DNA from: Datnioides undecimradiatus | Taxonomy: Eukaryota > Chordata > Actinopteri > Lobotiformes > Datnioididae | DNA length: 64,000 nt | Direction of reading: 5' to 3' | NCBI GenBank assembly: GCA_008933995.1 | Contig: WARS01000026.1 | Span: 3,734,501 to 3,798,500 of the forward strand | Part shown: positions 21,154 through 35,400 of the stretch, piece by piece | Position numbering within the stretch: position 1 is the first letter of the stretch | How the letters are laid out: each line of letters begins with the position of its first letter | Notes under the pieces: model-generated | What the model was told of the DNA's origin: nothing | Seen by the model: only the letters and a program-made list of their open reading frames with translations | The model's database searches: none | Translations under genes and position numbers: made by a program

Positions 21154-24100
21154 ATGCTATCCAGGCTCGTCATTGTCTCAGGTATGCACTAATCCTGCTT
21201 TTGAGTTGCTTAATTTAACTCACTGTTGGTATAAACAAACTGCCAAGCAGGAGAAAGAAAGGTTTATAATGAATGTGAAGCTGAAGGGTAAAGTGAAGGC
21301 CGCACTTTGAATGAGAGACATGCTAATGCTAGCTGTACGTAGCAAATGTAACTACAAGCAAGGTATAAGCTCTGAAACTGTAGCTAGTTTATTGCTTTTA
21401 AATGTGTATCAAGAGTCATTGCTATTTCGGTTAACTGTCTTGTATTGTTGTATTTCTAGCAGACCTTAGTACCACTTGGTCACAGTTAAGCTAACGGTAG
21501 CAAACCAAAGCTAACGTGAAGTTAACCAGCGCTACCTCTGCACGCCTGCAAATGTCACCTTATTGACAGCGAGCATTGATTGTTTTGTGTACTACACGTT
21601 TCAAATGAGGAGAAACTTAACTGGCTTCACATTGCAAGTCCACCCAAAGTATTAATATTTATTTTGCCGCTTTCACAAGTTGTTCACGTTAAAACAGCCT
21701 ACTTGCTAACTGACATTTCACTGAAATAATACTGTCATCAACTGTTAAATTCGTGCCTTGCGCTGTAACGGGGCTGTTGTTGACACTTTCATTGTATAGG
21801 GAAGTTATATAACCTCTTTTTCCAGTCTAATACACCTGGCGGGCTCAGTACATTCATAAAGATTACAATGATCAGTTTTAAAGAGAAGCTGACAAATCAA
21901 GAAACGACAAATGGTTCAAAGACAAATAAGTGTTGTGAGAAGTAGCCGCAACCCTGAACTTATTTCATTGTTTGTAATGTTTGCAGCCAGTGCCCTGAAA
22001 GGCAGTGGCCCCCTTGGAGCTGGGTATGTGTTGTTGGATTTGATTTTAACATTTCTGCAACAACAAATATAAATCATACCAGGGCTGTCTGTGTCAAAAG
22101 GTTTATTAACATTGTCTTCCAAAGTCTGGTCCAGGCATCTCGCTCCCTGCACACATCGTCCCAGAGTCTGGCCCCAGTACCCCCTCTGCCAGAGAAGGGG
22201 GGCAAAGTCCGCCATGGCATCATCCCAGAGGAACTTTTCCAGCTCCTGTACCCCAAGACTGGAGTCACAGGTCAGTAGTAATAACGAACAAGACTCAACT
22301 TCTGGTTATTTTATTTCCGTTACAAAAGGATAATTGAGGTGAAGCACTGGGTATTAAGCGCCTCTCGTAACCCGTAACTTGTAACTCGTAACGTAATATG
22401 TGGTGAAAACAGTACCCAGCCCAGACACACAGCCATGTATGCCATGTCATACTAGTGTTAAATTTTCCATGATTTCTTTCCTCTTGTATCTCCCTGTTTT
22501 GTTTTGGGTTTTTTATGTGTCATAGAAAATAATCTGCTTGAAAGGCACTTTATTGAAAATGAAAACCTTTTTCTTTTTCTCACTAGGGCCCTACATGCTG
22601 GGCACTGGCCTCCTCTTCTACATGCTTTCCAAGGAAATCTATGTCATCAACCATGAGACCTTTGCTGCCGCCTCCATAGGTGCTGTCATCATCTATGGTG
22701 TGAAGAAATTTGGTCCAAGTGTTGCAGCGTTTGCTGACAAACTGAACGAGGTAGGCGGGCAAACGTGGATTTATGCTTTAATTTCTGGCTACTAATAGAG
22801 TAGCTGAAAAACTCTCTGTGGTATCTGATTCTAATTCTTGTTTTTGTGATTCATGATCAGGTTGTCAGTCAAAGAGTATTGGTTTTATCTTTTGTGCACA
22901 ACCATGGTGAACCCCTGTTTGATCCTGCTGCGTCTGTCTGTGTACTTGCATGTGTGTGTGTTTGCAGGAAAAAGTGGCCAAGGCTCAGGAGGTAAAAGAC
23001 CTGGCCATGACCAGCCTGGCTCAGGCTATTGAGGATGAGAAGAAAGAACAGTGGAGAGCAGAGGGAAGATCAATGCTCTTTGACGCTAAGAGGGTAAGCA
23101 GCATTTTTATTCATACTGTTGATAATGTACTGCTTTGTACTCAGTTATCCACACTGAATGCTTGTAGTTGCCCAGCACTCTTTGGCTTCAAGTTTCAGGA
23201 GTTAGCGACATTATGTTACACTTTGACCTTTATTACCCTCTGCTGGCAACAAGTACAAATTGCAGTAATGCAATGGCCTGAGAACCCTACTATGATAACT
23301 TTGAATGAATAATGTGATATCTTGGAAAAGTAAGAGTCCATAAATAGATAAAGGACATTAGTCACCACTGATCTATGCAATGCACCAGCCAGCAATTTCT
23401 GTGAATGCAGTGATATATTTGCAGTTTTATTATATTGCTGTGCTAATATACACCTGAATTCTAGTTGCATATAAGCACAGATACTACTATTGCATACTAT
23501 TCTTTAAGATAATGCATTAAGATTAAGATAATGCAATTATGAAGATTTATAGAACTAGAATTTAAACAGTAAACTACATTGTTATTTCTACATTGTGTTT
23601 ACATGAACTGCATGGGCTATTTTCCTCTCAGAACAATGTCTCGATGCTGCTGGAGACCAACTACAGAGAGAGGCTACACATGGTGACCAACGAGGTGAAG
23701 AGGCGCTTGGACTACCAGATCGCCCTGCAGGACCTCCACCGCCGGATGGAGCAGGAGCACATGGTGAACTGGGTGGAGAAGAGTGTTGTCAGCAGCATCA
23801 CCCCTCAGCAGGTCAGTTCTACAGCATAAGTGATGCAGTAGCTACCATTATGTACAGTGTCATTACGTTGTATGTATATAGTGGAGAGCAGAATATATAT
23901 ACATATGTATGCGCATTTTGAGTATGAGTGTGTATTCTCTACCAATCTATTAGTGTATAATATATCGGATATGTGATGCAACACACTGTAGGATCCTCGG
24001 TTACACCTATGCTTTTTTTTAAAAAAAAAAAGAATTATTGATGTTGTGTAACATCTGTAAAATGTGAAGATTATTACATTTATTTTCCTTTTTGACAAAA

Positions 24101-24515
24101 ATACTATAGGCCAGCTCAGTTTTATTTGCTAATGATTTAATGATTGCTAATGATTTAATTTTGGACAATTTAAAAAGTTAAAATGAATACAAACCTAAAC
24201 ATTTCAGACCTCTCCTTTGAGTTTTGTAGCAGGTCAGGAAAATTAATTCAATAAAAATCAAATAAAATAATTGTTTTGAAATGTTACTTGATTTACATCC
24301 AAGCCAAAAAAATGTTTTTCATAATTTACTTCCAAAATATTAAGATGCACAGTAACGCATTTTTCTTTAGAAAGTAGTCATTAGGTTTTGTTTCTGACTT
24401 TTGTCCTCTGACCTCTGTGTTTTTGTCTGTTTTTCAGGAGAAGGAGAGCATCGCCAAGTGCATCACAGACTTGAAGGCTCTGGCCAAGGCCACTCAGGCC
24501 AAAGCTACAGCCTAA
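21154..24515 (+). CDS. atp5pb: Mitochondrial F-type ATP synthase peripheral stalk subunit b
   Basis: Coding exons: 21154-21181, 21987-22023, 22125-22270, 22587-22750, 22968-23093, 23632-23811, 24438-24515. They give 252 residues (human 256). Residues 1 to about 40 are a mitochondrial targeting region (MLSRLVIVSASALKG). Conserved motifs follow in order: GIIPEE, YPKTGVTGPY, LGTGLLFY, SKEIYVI, FADKLNE, YRERL, RLDYQI, EQEHMVNWVEK and EKESIAKCI. About 70-113 is the inner-membrane hairpin that anchors the stator in Fo. The rest is the long helix reaching F1, where it binds OSCP. It holds the catalytic head still while the c-ring turns. All splice sites are GT-AG and in phase. A polyadenylation signal follows at 24673. 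Confidence 0.97.
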
Positions 24516-24672
24516 ACTGTCAAGTCTTCAGAGAAGGCTTCTCTAATCCCCAACTCATTGTCCCAAGATGAGACATTCACTTTTCTTTACAGAACAGAAC
24601 TATTTGCTCTTCAAAGATTGTCTCTGTCAATAATATGGGTGTGTACAGTATTTACACGTCAGCTGATGGTAA

Positions 24673-24678
24673 AATAAA
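24673..24678 (+). promoter_or_regulatory. atp5pb polyadenylation signal
   Basis: AATAAA 158 bases past the TAA stop, in a normal position for a housekeeping transcript with a short 3' UTR. Confidence 0.8.
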
Positions 24679-24679
24679 T

Positions 24680-26330
24680 GGTTCTCTTATTCATCCTAAA
24701 CTGTCTAGCTTGTGTTTCTTTGCCTTGAACAGTGTTTGTGTCTGTCTTTGAACATATTTACCTTTGTTTGTGTATATTTCCTCATGGATATTGGGTTTGA
24801 ATGTGTTTGGAACGTAGCGTCACGATTTTATAGCTACAATGGATTATGTTCCAGCTTCATAATTGCATAAGAGCACTTAAGACCTTTGATCACTCTAAAG
24901 GAGATACTGTGAAACATTTCTAAACCTTTGGACTCATAATGAGCCACAGATTTCTTTTTCTTCCATCGTACCAGTGACAAATCAGGCCAAGCCTCCTGAT
25001 CCGTCACTCCCATCAAATCGTTGCACTTTGATCCTGGTGTTTTCAAGCAGGAAGTCCAAGTGAATTTTCTCAGTTAGCTGTGCGACGAACAGGTGTTGTG
25101 TGCTCCGAGAGGAGGAGGTTGGTGGAAAATGATGAAGCAGAGCTGACAGGTAATAACTTATATGTTTAAATAAATTATAAAGTGCTTAAACAATTTCATT
25201 AAATTAATCTTGACAGGTGTCTACACTATTTTGAATTTAGAAATGGAAGTGTGCATACTCCTTCAGAAGCTGGATTTTTGTCCTTGCGTCCTGCTTCCAG
25301 TCCAGGAGGGATGTGACAGTTTGAATCTCATGACAGAATCAGTAGTGATATATGAACCAGAGATATGTTGCAAATTCTTGCTGAATTTGAGCATGTGTTT
25401 GTGGAGTTTGTGTGCTAACTTTAACTTCCATATAGACAAAGGAAATCAACTAAAAGTGGGTAAAAACACCAGCCAGGGACGTCAAGACAGATCAATAGAG
25501 TAATTAGTGAAACTTTATTTATTTTACCCAAGAATTTGTGACAATTTGAATATTTAACTAACTGAACACACATTTTACTAAACTTAAATACTACTATTTG
25601 CATTTAGGCTAGTTTTAAAGAAGAACTATGTACCTTTAGATAATTAACAGCCATTGTGGACACAAGTGACAATCACATGACCGATATAGGGTAAAATATT
25701 TCGTAACGGACTCTAAGCTACACCTGGAAAAAAACAGCACTTTAGCAGTAAAACCTCTGATGTTCAAATGAAAGTGCATTTTTTTCCAACCCTCAAAGAT
25801 TAAATAGTTTCGCATGAAGCCTTTTAAGTCTTGTCTAAGTTTTTTTCTACTGGGTAAACAAACTATTTGTACCTTATATGAAGCTGCCATTATTTTGGTT
25901 TCATGTGCAACAGGTTTTATTTATGACATTCAGCATGGGAAATGTTTTTTTTCTTACAGGTTGGACTGGGGTAATTCTTGCCAATCTGAAGTTATTATCT
26001 CCTCCAAAAAAGACAGACCTTATAGTCTACAAATATGTTTGGAAACAATGCACCATTCTCTTATTCCCCAAGGTCAGTAAAAGTTTAATTTCACTGGTCA
26101 CTGGTTTTAATTTTGCAGCTCAGCGCAGACGTTCACACCCTTTCTTGATAAAGCAAAACTGTTGCGGCAACAGTGCAGCTGAGTTGTTGATGGTTTATCT
26201 TGTAATCACTGCAGTGGTGGTGATGATGGTTTTATTGACTTGAAAGGTTGTAAGGCTGACAACAGTGTATGAGTGTACCCTTCCCCCTTGTTTGATAAGT
26301 CACCTTTTCTTATGCTTCAGGGGTTTCTCA
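24680..26330 (+). other. eps8l3 5' region
   Basis: A non-coding first exon may end near 25149, where AGCTGACAG is followed by GTAATA. The exon with the start codon appears to begin near 26321 after TATGCTTCAG. The sequence between is AT-rich with no recognised repeat. Exon ends here are inferred from splice consensus only. Confidence 0.35.
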
Positions 26331-26405
26331 CAAGAAGACCTCCCTCAGCAGAGACGGACTTTCCTTCAAGATGACCATAAGGGGCCCTCACTGCAGAGAA
26401 ACAAC

Positions 26406-29400
26406 ATGCTCAGACCCAGTGGAAAATCAATATACAGTATGTTTAGACATAAAAACACCTAATCCAATTTCAGTTTTAAGGGACATCTTATTCTTTTTTA
26501 ACAGCAATGTTCTTTACACCAGTGCAGAGAAAGGAGTACTCTGACACGCTGAACAAACAATCTGACAACTTTCACATCAGAGTGGAGGTAAAAAACCTGC
26601 ATAAACAACCTTCATATATATGTTACCAACAGTGCTGCATTTAGCCCTCCTCATCCATGAACCTTCCACATTGTCTCCATAGCACCTGTTCACCTGCAAG
26701 CTGGACGGTCTAGAGCTGAAGACAGTGGACGACTGTGTGGCCAAGCTCAAGAGGCTGGATTCCAAAGGTCGTCTGTGGCCTCAAGAGATGATCATGGAAG
26801 CTCAGGGAGGTTATCTACTGCTCAGTGACATTGAAACCAAGGTAGGTCACAACACACATCAGCTGAGGTCAAAGGAATTTAAAAGGCATGTGGCCAAAAG
26901 AATGTGAACATCATAGCTTTTCTGATTCCAAACAATGGGCATAAATTTATCTCTAATGGGGAACATTAATAAGATCACATAGTGATGCTTTTAGTCAGTA
27001 TTTCAATTTATTCTGGTTTTGTGTATGAGGGGCATTATATTAATGAAACAGGAAACTGTTGCTAATGAGCTGATTAATTCCTTCAATTTAAGATGTGGGA
27101 AATCACCTGTGGATGAAAACACGTGTTTCCAGGGATGCAAAGCCCAAATCAAGACCTCAAAGAATCAAAAGCAGCCCAATTAAAACAGAATTAGAGTAAT
27201 ACAACAATATTACCTATATATTAACAACACCATTTGGAACAGGTACACGTTTATCTAGGATGGATATTAAGTAAAATCCCCAAGTGTCCCAAAGATAGAT
27301 AAGAATTTTTAGGTCAGCTGATGGGAGTTCTAGGTCATGTTGCAAGGTTTAATGAGACTCCTTCATCTAATATCAGTCACAAAAAATAAATGTTACATAC
27401 AATGGTAATTTTTTGAACAGGGTTTTTAAAATAGACAGATACCAGTGGTTACTATGTCTCTCAGTCAGAGAGAAGGCCAAATGACCTTATCAGAGAGGAT
27501 ACAGTGGTGACTCTTGTAGCCATCACTGGTAATAAACATCAGGACTGTGAGATAAATGCAATCTAAGGTGTGGAGTGTGGAAGTAGCAGGGTGCCTGTAA
27601 ATTACATCCCCATAATTAAAAATTGATAGAAGAATAAAGGATAAGATCCAACAGTCTGCTTCCTGTAGACTAAAGGAGAGTAGGATTTAATTCTGAGAAA
27701 CAGACAATTGTTTGCTGTTTCATAATGAAATATTTAATGTAAATCTTTCATCCAAGATCCTTTTGCGCTACAATATTTGATCCACTGACAGAAAGAGTAT
27801 GCAGATTACAGTAGTCAATGTTTTTGAACATCATTCCTTACTATGATCTATTATCTATAACATTATGTAACAGGTGTAGTGTGCTTGAGCTGGTTGTTTT
27901 TCCCCCCCAAAAAAATCATAGGATCATGTCTATCTCCACATTTCATCAAATGATTTCCCACGCTTATAAGTCTAACCACTGAAACATAATTTAAATAAAA
28001 ACATATGCATTACTTAATTGACAGTAAAAATTAGATCAGATAGTTTTAGAAAAAATTATCCAATTTTTCATCTCCGGTTGAACCTCTGGTAAGTGAAATT
28101 TAAGTTTATGAGTTCTGTGTGTTTCTCACACAGGTAGTTGGGCAGCAATGACTAATTTCTATCTCTAAGACCAAACAGGTAGTACGTCTAATACCTACAG
28201 GAAAACCTATGATCAATTACAGAAAACATAGTAAAGTCTTTCATAACTGGTCCAGTGGTTTCTGTTTTTATCAGTGATTGCTAAGTGAATCCCTGAGCAA
28301 TCAGTTAAACTCTGTACAAGTTGTAGCCCCCTACAGGTATTTCTGATCTATTGATACCTTTATAAACTTTACCCAAGAACAGGACAGTCTGCCAAGTTAA
28401 AGTAACAATGTGAGTCTTCTGATATTCAAGTTAATTGCTCCTTATTATTTATCTATTCTATTTGGATTGTAAACATGGGAGGCTGTAGTTACATTAGAAA
28501 TAGTAAAGGTTTGAGTCATGAGTAGGACGTGTAGCGAGTAGTATGTTGTTGTACAAGAACCCCTTCGAGGTGTGTTTTATGAGTCTATTGTTGATAAGTC
28601 CATGTAATTTATAACAGAAAGTGTCACAGCCATTATAACTAAGTGGACTTACCCAAAATCAATTGTAATGCACATTACATGACTTTAGAGCAAAGTCCAG
28701 AGAGTGAGAAAAGCACAGTTTTGTCTAAAATATCAAAGATAAAATCAAATATATGATATCTAAAATTTCTTTTGAACTGAAGTGGACGAGCCCAAATCGA
28801 TACCTGACTTAAATGAAAAGAACTGTGAGTGAAGCATTAAGTAAACCACAAAAATTTAACAACCATAATGTGACCTAAAAGACTTTTACATCTTGCCTAA
28901 TTCTTTAAAAAGAGTTCTGTAATGTGGGACGCTTACAAAAATAAAGTTATATTTAGTCTTTGTAGATTAAGGCCAAAGTCTTGGCTGTGTTTTTCCATCA
29001 CATTCAGTACTATTAATCATGAATTTGCTCTCATTAACCTGCGGTCTTTGTCCCATTGATGTGATTTTAAAGGCAGAGCTGGAGTCGATGCCTTTGAATT
29101 GCATCCTGCAAACCAAAGCTGTGCTGGACAGCTGTGCCTACAACTCTCTGCTGACAATAACTCTGCGGGAACGCAACCAACCTACTCCCCAGGTCTTCAT
29201 GTTCCAGTGTGAGGAGACTGGGGTGAGTCTCATTTCTCCATAACTTTGACCTCCAGAGGAGGGAGGATCTGTGAATCATGCATGAAATTCCTCATGACGG
29301 GAGCTACTTGGTGTGCGGTTGTTTCGTCGTCGTTGTGCTGTCATTATCATCAAGGGCCATTCCTCAAAACCACTATGTCTATTTCATAACAAGCTGTTTT

Positions 29401-32400
29401 CGCTTGTGTCATGTAGGAGTTTGATTTAAAGCATGTCTTTTTTACCAGGCGGAGCTCATCAAGACTGATCTGGATAGGGCTGTCCAAAAAGGAGGTGGTG
29501 ATGTAAACCCACACAGAGACCAGTCTGACATCAGGTACAATGTCACATCACATGGATACAGTCTTAACAGAGAAAAAGACAAATGAAAACGATGCATGAA
29601 TCAATGCATTACCTGCTGTCTATCATTTTATTCTCTCAGGATTAATCTTGAGAACATTATCGGGCACCATGCTCTGGGAAGTTTCCGACAGGCTGGGCCT
29701 CGTCCTGTGATGACCCCAGAGTGGAGAGAACCAGGTATGGCTTGATCCATTGCAAAAAAAAAACAATCGGAGAAAAAGAACAGTTGTAGTTATCTGCAAC
29801 TGACATTTATAATTTCCTTTATATGGATGGATATTCCTTAATAGATGAGGAAGTTTGGTTTTGTTCCAGTGACCATTACACAGTCACAGTACACGAAATG
29901 TTTACTTTGTGTATAGACTCATAAATGCACCTGCACTTTGAACCTTATCCCAATGTGTATGTCCTCAGCATTTGTCATAATTGTATTTTTTGATTTGCTT
30001 TGTATCTGTATAAATAAATTGTCAATGTGTTCTTATGTTTGAATGCTCACTTTAATTTCCCCTTGAAGGGTGAATAAAGAATTCGAATTAAACAATAAAT
30101 CCTGTTCAAATAACACAGGTACAGCCTCCCTCCAGTGTTATTTATACTGTGACTCAAGTGAGGTCACATTGCTCTTGGTCCTCCTTTATTTTGTTGCAGA
30201 AAACAGGGCACCTTCACAACTCTACACCCCAGAAGCAACAATGCCCCAGCATGACCTTTATGAATTACGGAGCAGCCCAGACATCCCTTTGTCACCTCTG
30301 CAGGTGGAAGCAGAGAGGAACACGGTCAGTACTGCAAGTGAACCAGTAGTTATAGGTAGTGGATTATTACAATTACAATTATTGCACATGCTGTCTAATC
30401 ATCTCAGGCAAAACATGCTAATACATGAAAGTACCTGCAGGTCACTGAATATGTTTTGATTCATGCTTGTGCTTCTTTTCACAGGACATTTTAAACCATA
30501 TTATAAATGATTTGGAAATCTTCACAAACAAAGTGTTTGCTGTTGTGAATGCACCTGCCACTCAAGATGATAAGAAAAAAAAGTCGAAGAAGAAAAAGAA
30601 AAATGGTAATATCGAGTGACAGGCTATGGGTAAAGACATGTTGATGTTTGCACAGATGTTGGTGACTGATAGCTGTTTTGTCCTGCAGCACCAGCTGTCA
30701 CTCAGCTGCCACTGTGGGAGGAATATACCTCCTGTCTTCAGAAAATCAAATATGGATTCAATCTGCTGGTAACTTTTAAATCTTTAAATGTTTTCACAAC
30801 ACAAACTGCACAGAGCTGTTTTGAAGAGAATTTGAATGAGTGTGTTGACTGAAACATGTGCCTGGAACAGAAATTGGGTTGTGACTGACAAACTTATTTT
30901 ACAGAGTCAGCTGGACGGGCTACTGTCCGACCCCACTGCTTCTGACTTTGTCCACATCTTCTTTTCAAGTTTGGCCATGGTGAGATCTTCTTCACTTATC
31001 TCTATGTAATATTTTTCTTCACTTCAATATGAACACTTAATACTGACTTCCTCCATTTTTTCCACAGATAGTGCCTCAGTATCCTGCAGACCTGCCTCCC
31101 ACTGTGGTCTCTCCCCTGCTGACAGTCAAGACCCTGAGGCTGCTCAGTCAGGTGGTCAACCCACAGGAAGACAACCTGTGGAAGTCTCTGGGCGACAGCT
31201 GGAACCTTCCCAGGTAGAGTGGTCTTTATAACCCTCGCACACCTCCATACAGTCTTTTTATAGAGCCTGTTGCCGTGTCACATTCGGCTGTGACACGAGA
31301 GATTGTTCTGATTGTAAGTGCACCTGGCACACCCTAACTTTGGACATAGCGTTTTTGCTGATATGTAAATGTAGGTCAGGGTTAAAGCTGCATTCATGTT
31401 ATGTAGGAGAAATCATTAATAGGAGTGTTGTAATCTGAAACTCAAATTCCCCTTTGAAGACAGTAAAGTATACTTAAGATTTACTATACTGGTGCTTTTT
31501 TGATCAGAATTAAATATATCACGTTCAGGGTTGCTGTGTTCTGAAAAATCCTCCAGTGGGACACTGTGTTTTAAAAACAATTTACATAAATCCTCAAAGC
31601 CTCAAACCAGTGGTTGTTCTCATTTAAGCCTCCTAACTGATCTGTCTACTATCCTACTGCGTTTTGATTGCTGGTTGTGTACATTTACCAGGCTAGAATG
31701 AAGAGGTCAGTCCAACATTAGATAGCTCTTTGTTTTTTACTTGCTGATTGTTTTCTGCCCTCCCGTCCTCTCACAGGTCTAGATGGCCAGACGATGTCCC
31801 ACCTTACACTCCAGAGTTCTACGATGGCTGGCAGCCACCAACCCCCTCACCCATTCCTTCCCCACTCCCTTATCAGAATGGTCAGATAAGCAGGAACAGT
31901 CAGCACTTCTCACCTGAGGTAGAACCAGACTCAAACAATCACTCACATTTAACTCTGGTTTGGTTTTTGTTTCACAGTATGTGTGGGACTGCATTAATAC
32001 TTTCCCCATATGGCGGATCACAGAGCTAGTGATTACTCCCTGTTGTTTTCAGCAGCTCAGTAACAGTTTTTTAATTGGCTGACTGATTAATGAATGACTT
32101 ATGTTAACACTCTGCTTGAGAAGTTGGGAGTACTGTAGCTTATATGATAAAATCAGCTCTACTGAAATGAACTATATATTACAGTTCTAAACACCACCAC
32201 TGTCTGGCAATCAGTATTCTGCATTTTAACATGCAAGTTTTCAAAGCAAACCGAGACAACTACACAGTGAAGCAGTGAAACAGTGTTGTATACATTTAGA
32301 CTCATCGTGTTGCATATCATGCATTTCACAGCCTATGACCAATGGTCGATGGGATTCACCACCACCACCAACAACACAGTAAGTGTTATTATAGTGTGTA

Positions 32401-35400
32401 TTGTAAATATGGCTTCATGATCACACTTGTGCCAATGTTTTTTTAGTCAGTGTTCACTTGGCTTCATACACTGCTGCCACAAAGTGTGTGTCTGCTGCTG
32501 TTTCAGCCCCAATGAGCCACCCATGAACATGTGGGTTATTGATGGTTTCACAGCCAGAAACAACCAAGAGTTGAGCATTATGAAGGGTGAAGTGGTTCAG
32601 GTGAGATGACAAACTACAGTACAATAATCAAATTTACAAATTACATTTTTTCATATTGATCATGTTTGTCATGATTTATGTGCCTTAAATTCAAATACCA
32701 AGAAAATTATAACGTAATTTTCAGAAAAATCTAATTCTATGATCCACAAGTTTACAAAGATGGTCCAAAGATGTATGGTGTTACCTGGTGGAGCTAGATT
32801 TGGTTTATGACACCCATCCCTACTGACAAAATCAAAATCAGAGGATTTTTATTAAACATTTGTCTTGATGTCCAATTGAGTTTTATTTAAAACTGGTTTA
32901 CTTGTTCTTGGGCAGCATGAGCTTTAATAAACAAATTACAAATGTCAAAACGTTTTCTGGTGCCAATGAAAAATACACTACAGATATTATTCCAACCCAC
33001 TAGAAGCAGATTTAGATGTTCGCTTTCTGGATGTGCAAAAACAGGCCCCAGACGTTTATCAGATAAAAAAACCTACACGTTTTTTCTTCAGTGGATATTA
33101 CTGTCACCACTAAAAGTAATCACAAGGTGCTAATAATAATGTCCTCTTGTTTAGGCTTACTTTTTATTGTCTGATCTAGGTTTCCAGCTGAAAGGAGTTG
33201 TAATTGAGTGACAGACAGGAAATTTAAGACACATCTGGCAGAAGAAACATGCTGCTTGTGAGGCGCTTCAAACAGTCCAGAGCAGTTTAAGTCCAGGCAA
33301 CATCTTGGTGTAATGATCTTTAAATCTTCACATACTTTACTCTGATAAATTACTCTGAATACAACCTTGTTTCCATTTATATGTTCATGGAGCTTGTTAG
33401 ATCCCGTGTTACCCCTATACTGAGGTACCAGTCCACCTCTCCATTTAAGGGGTTAAATTCCACAGCTCTACAGCCTAAGGCTCAATCTAGAATCTGGGGA
33501 ACTATACACTGGAGGGGATTCTCATAGCTTCTCACTGTCCACATCCGAGCGTCTACCCTGCTACCTCTGACGCAGCATCAGACTGAATAGCCCTAGAGTG
33601 AAATGCTGCCTCAGCCATGCCTGTTAATGGCAGCTCCCCTAATATTGATCAGGGCTCTTGTTACTGATGCTAGGTTATACTTTTAGTGGCCTACAGAGGG
33701 TCGATTTATAACAGTGGACTAGACTAACCCATAGGAACTACTGAGATGTAATCACACTTTCCCTTTAACTTTACTCGTTAAATTTAGTTTAATAATAATT
33801 CAGTGTCCAGAAATTAATGTCTTTAATTGCACTAGATTCTTCTTTATTTTTTGGTAATGGCAAGCAACAGCTTCAAACATTAGTTTATCATTTCAGAATC
33901 TTAACATATCATTAAAATAACTGATACTCAATGAGCTGGAGCTAAACAGTTGTAATCCAATTTGATGAGATGGAGAGAAAAGTCATTTGGCCAAAACAAC
34001 TCCTCCTTTAATGCCAGTCCTGGGATCCTTGACGAAACAGTCTCTCAAATCTCCAAGTCCTTTTTGGCAGTGTGAGCAAAGAGTAATCCTACCTCCCCAC
34101 AATTATGCTATAGCCATTAGGTCATGGCTAGTCCTCGACTCTGCACCCCTAATATCATCTCTCGTCCAGGCTGCTTTCCACTGTGTGTAGTCGATCAGTA
34201 GCCGGCTCAGGACACAAGGGTCGTTGAGGACTAAGTGAGGTCGAAACGGACTAAGCGAATTCTTCCTCTTTTACTTGTCCTTTTATACCCTTTTAATCTG
34301 CTTTCTATGGTAGATGTCCAATAAGGACTGTAGTACATCATGTACAATCAACACATGACCCACGGGTGGAAAGTCCCGTGACTTATGTTTAACCTCTTGA
34401 CCATTTGACTTCAACTTTTCGCCTCCCTGTCCCAAAGTGACTCAGCACAACTTAGGACATGGGGAAGCTTCGCCCATCTGTTCAATTGCTCAATATTTAA
34501 CAATACTTGTTTTTCTCACTTAAACACTTTTTCATTCTCTTCTGATTTAAACAGATTTTAAACACACTTTGCAATCATCTTACAATAGTTTCAAATCAAT
34601 ATATTATTTCATACAGTATAATTTCCTCAGAAAAGTACAATCTCTTCATATTCATGTTATTTCACTTGTCAATCAACATTTCCCTTTATTATTGATTAAT
34701 TATTCATTTTAAGTGCTCATCTTGTTATTGCAGCTGTTTTTTAAGAGTTCAATGTGTTCCTTCATTCTTTCAACCTTATTTGACAAGCTGTTTATGTATT
34801 TACCAAGGCCACAATAAAAGCTGTCAGTACTAACATTCAGTCGCCTGAGATGTTTGATTCTTTGTCCTTTTAACAGGTGATTCAGACATCCAGGCAGTGG
34901 TGGCTCGTTCGCAACAACCGTGGTGAGGAAGGCAATGTTCCTCAAAATGTTCTGGCACCAATTAGGAACCAAGAGCCTGTGGTAAATCTACTGTTGAGCA
35001 AAGTGACATTATGCTCTGCTACTATTTCACAGATTCCACATGTGACATTTTATTCCCTTCACTCTCCCTCACAGCGTGATGCTCGCAGTCCAGTGACTCT
35101 GGACATGTCCTCCACACCTGCAGAGGTTAAAGCCTGGCTGGAGTATAAAGGTTTCTCCAAAATGTGAGTGAAATAATGACAAGGATGAAGATGTTGGCAC
35201 TGTAAATAAAACATATATTGCATGAAGTTAAGATATTGTGTGTTTCGTCCCTCTTCACATGCAGCACTGTGAATAGCCTTGGGGTGCTGACTGGTAGATT
35301 GCTCCTGGGGATGACCAAGAACGAGATAAGGACTGTGTGTCCAGAGGAAGGAGGCAAGGTCTTCTTCCAGCTTCAGGGCATTAAATCAGCCATTGCAGTA

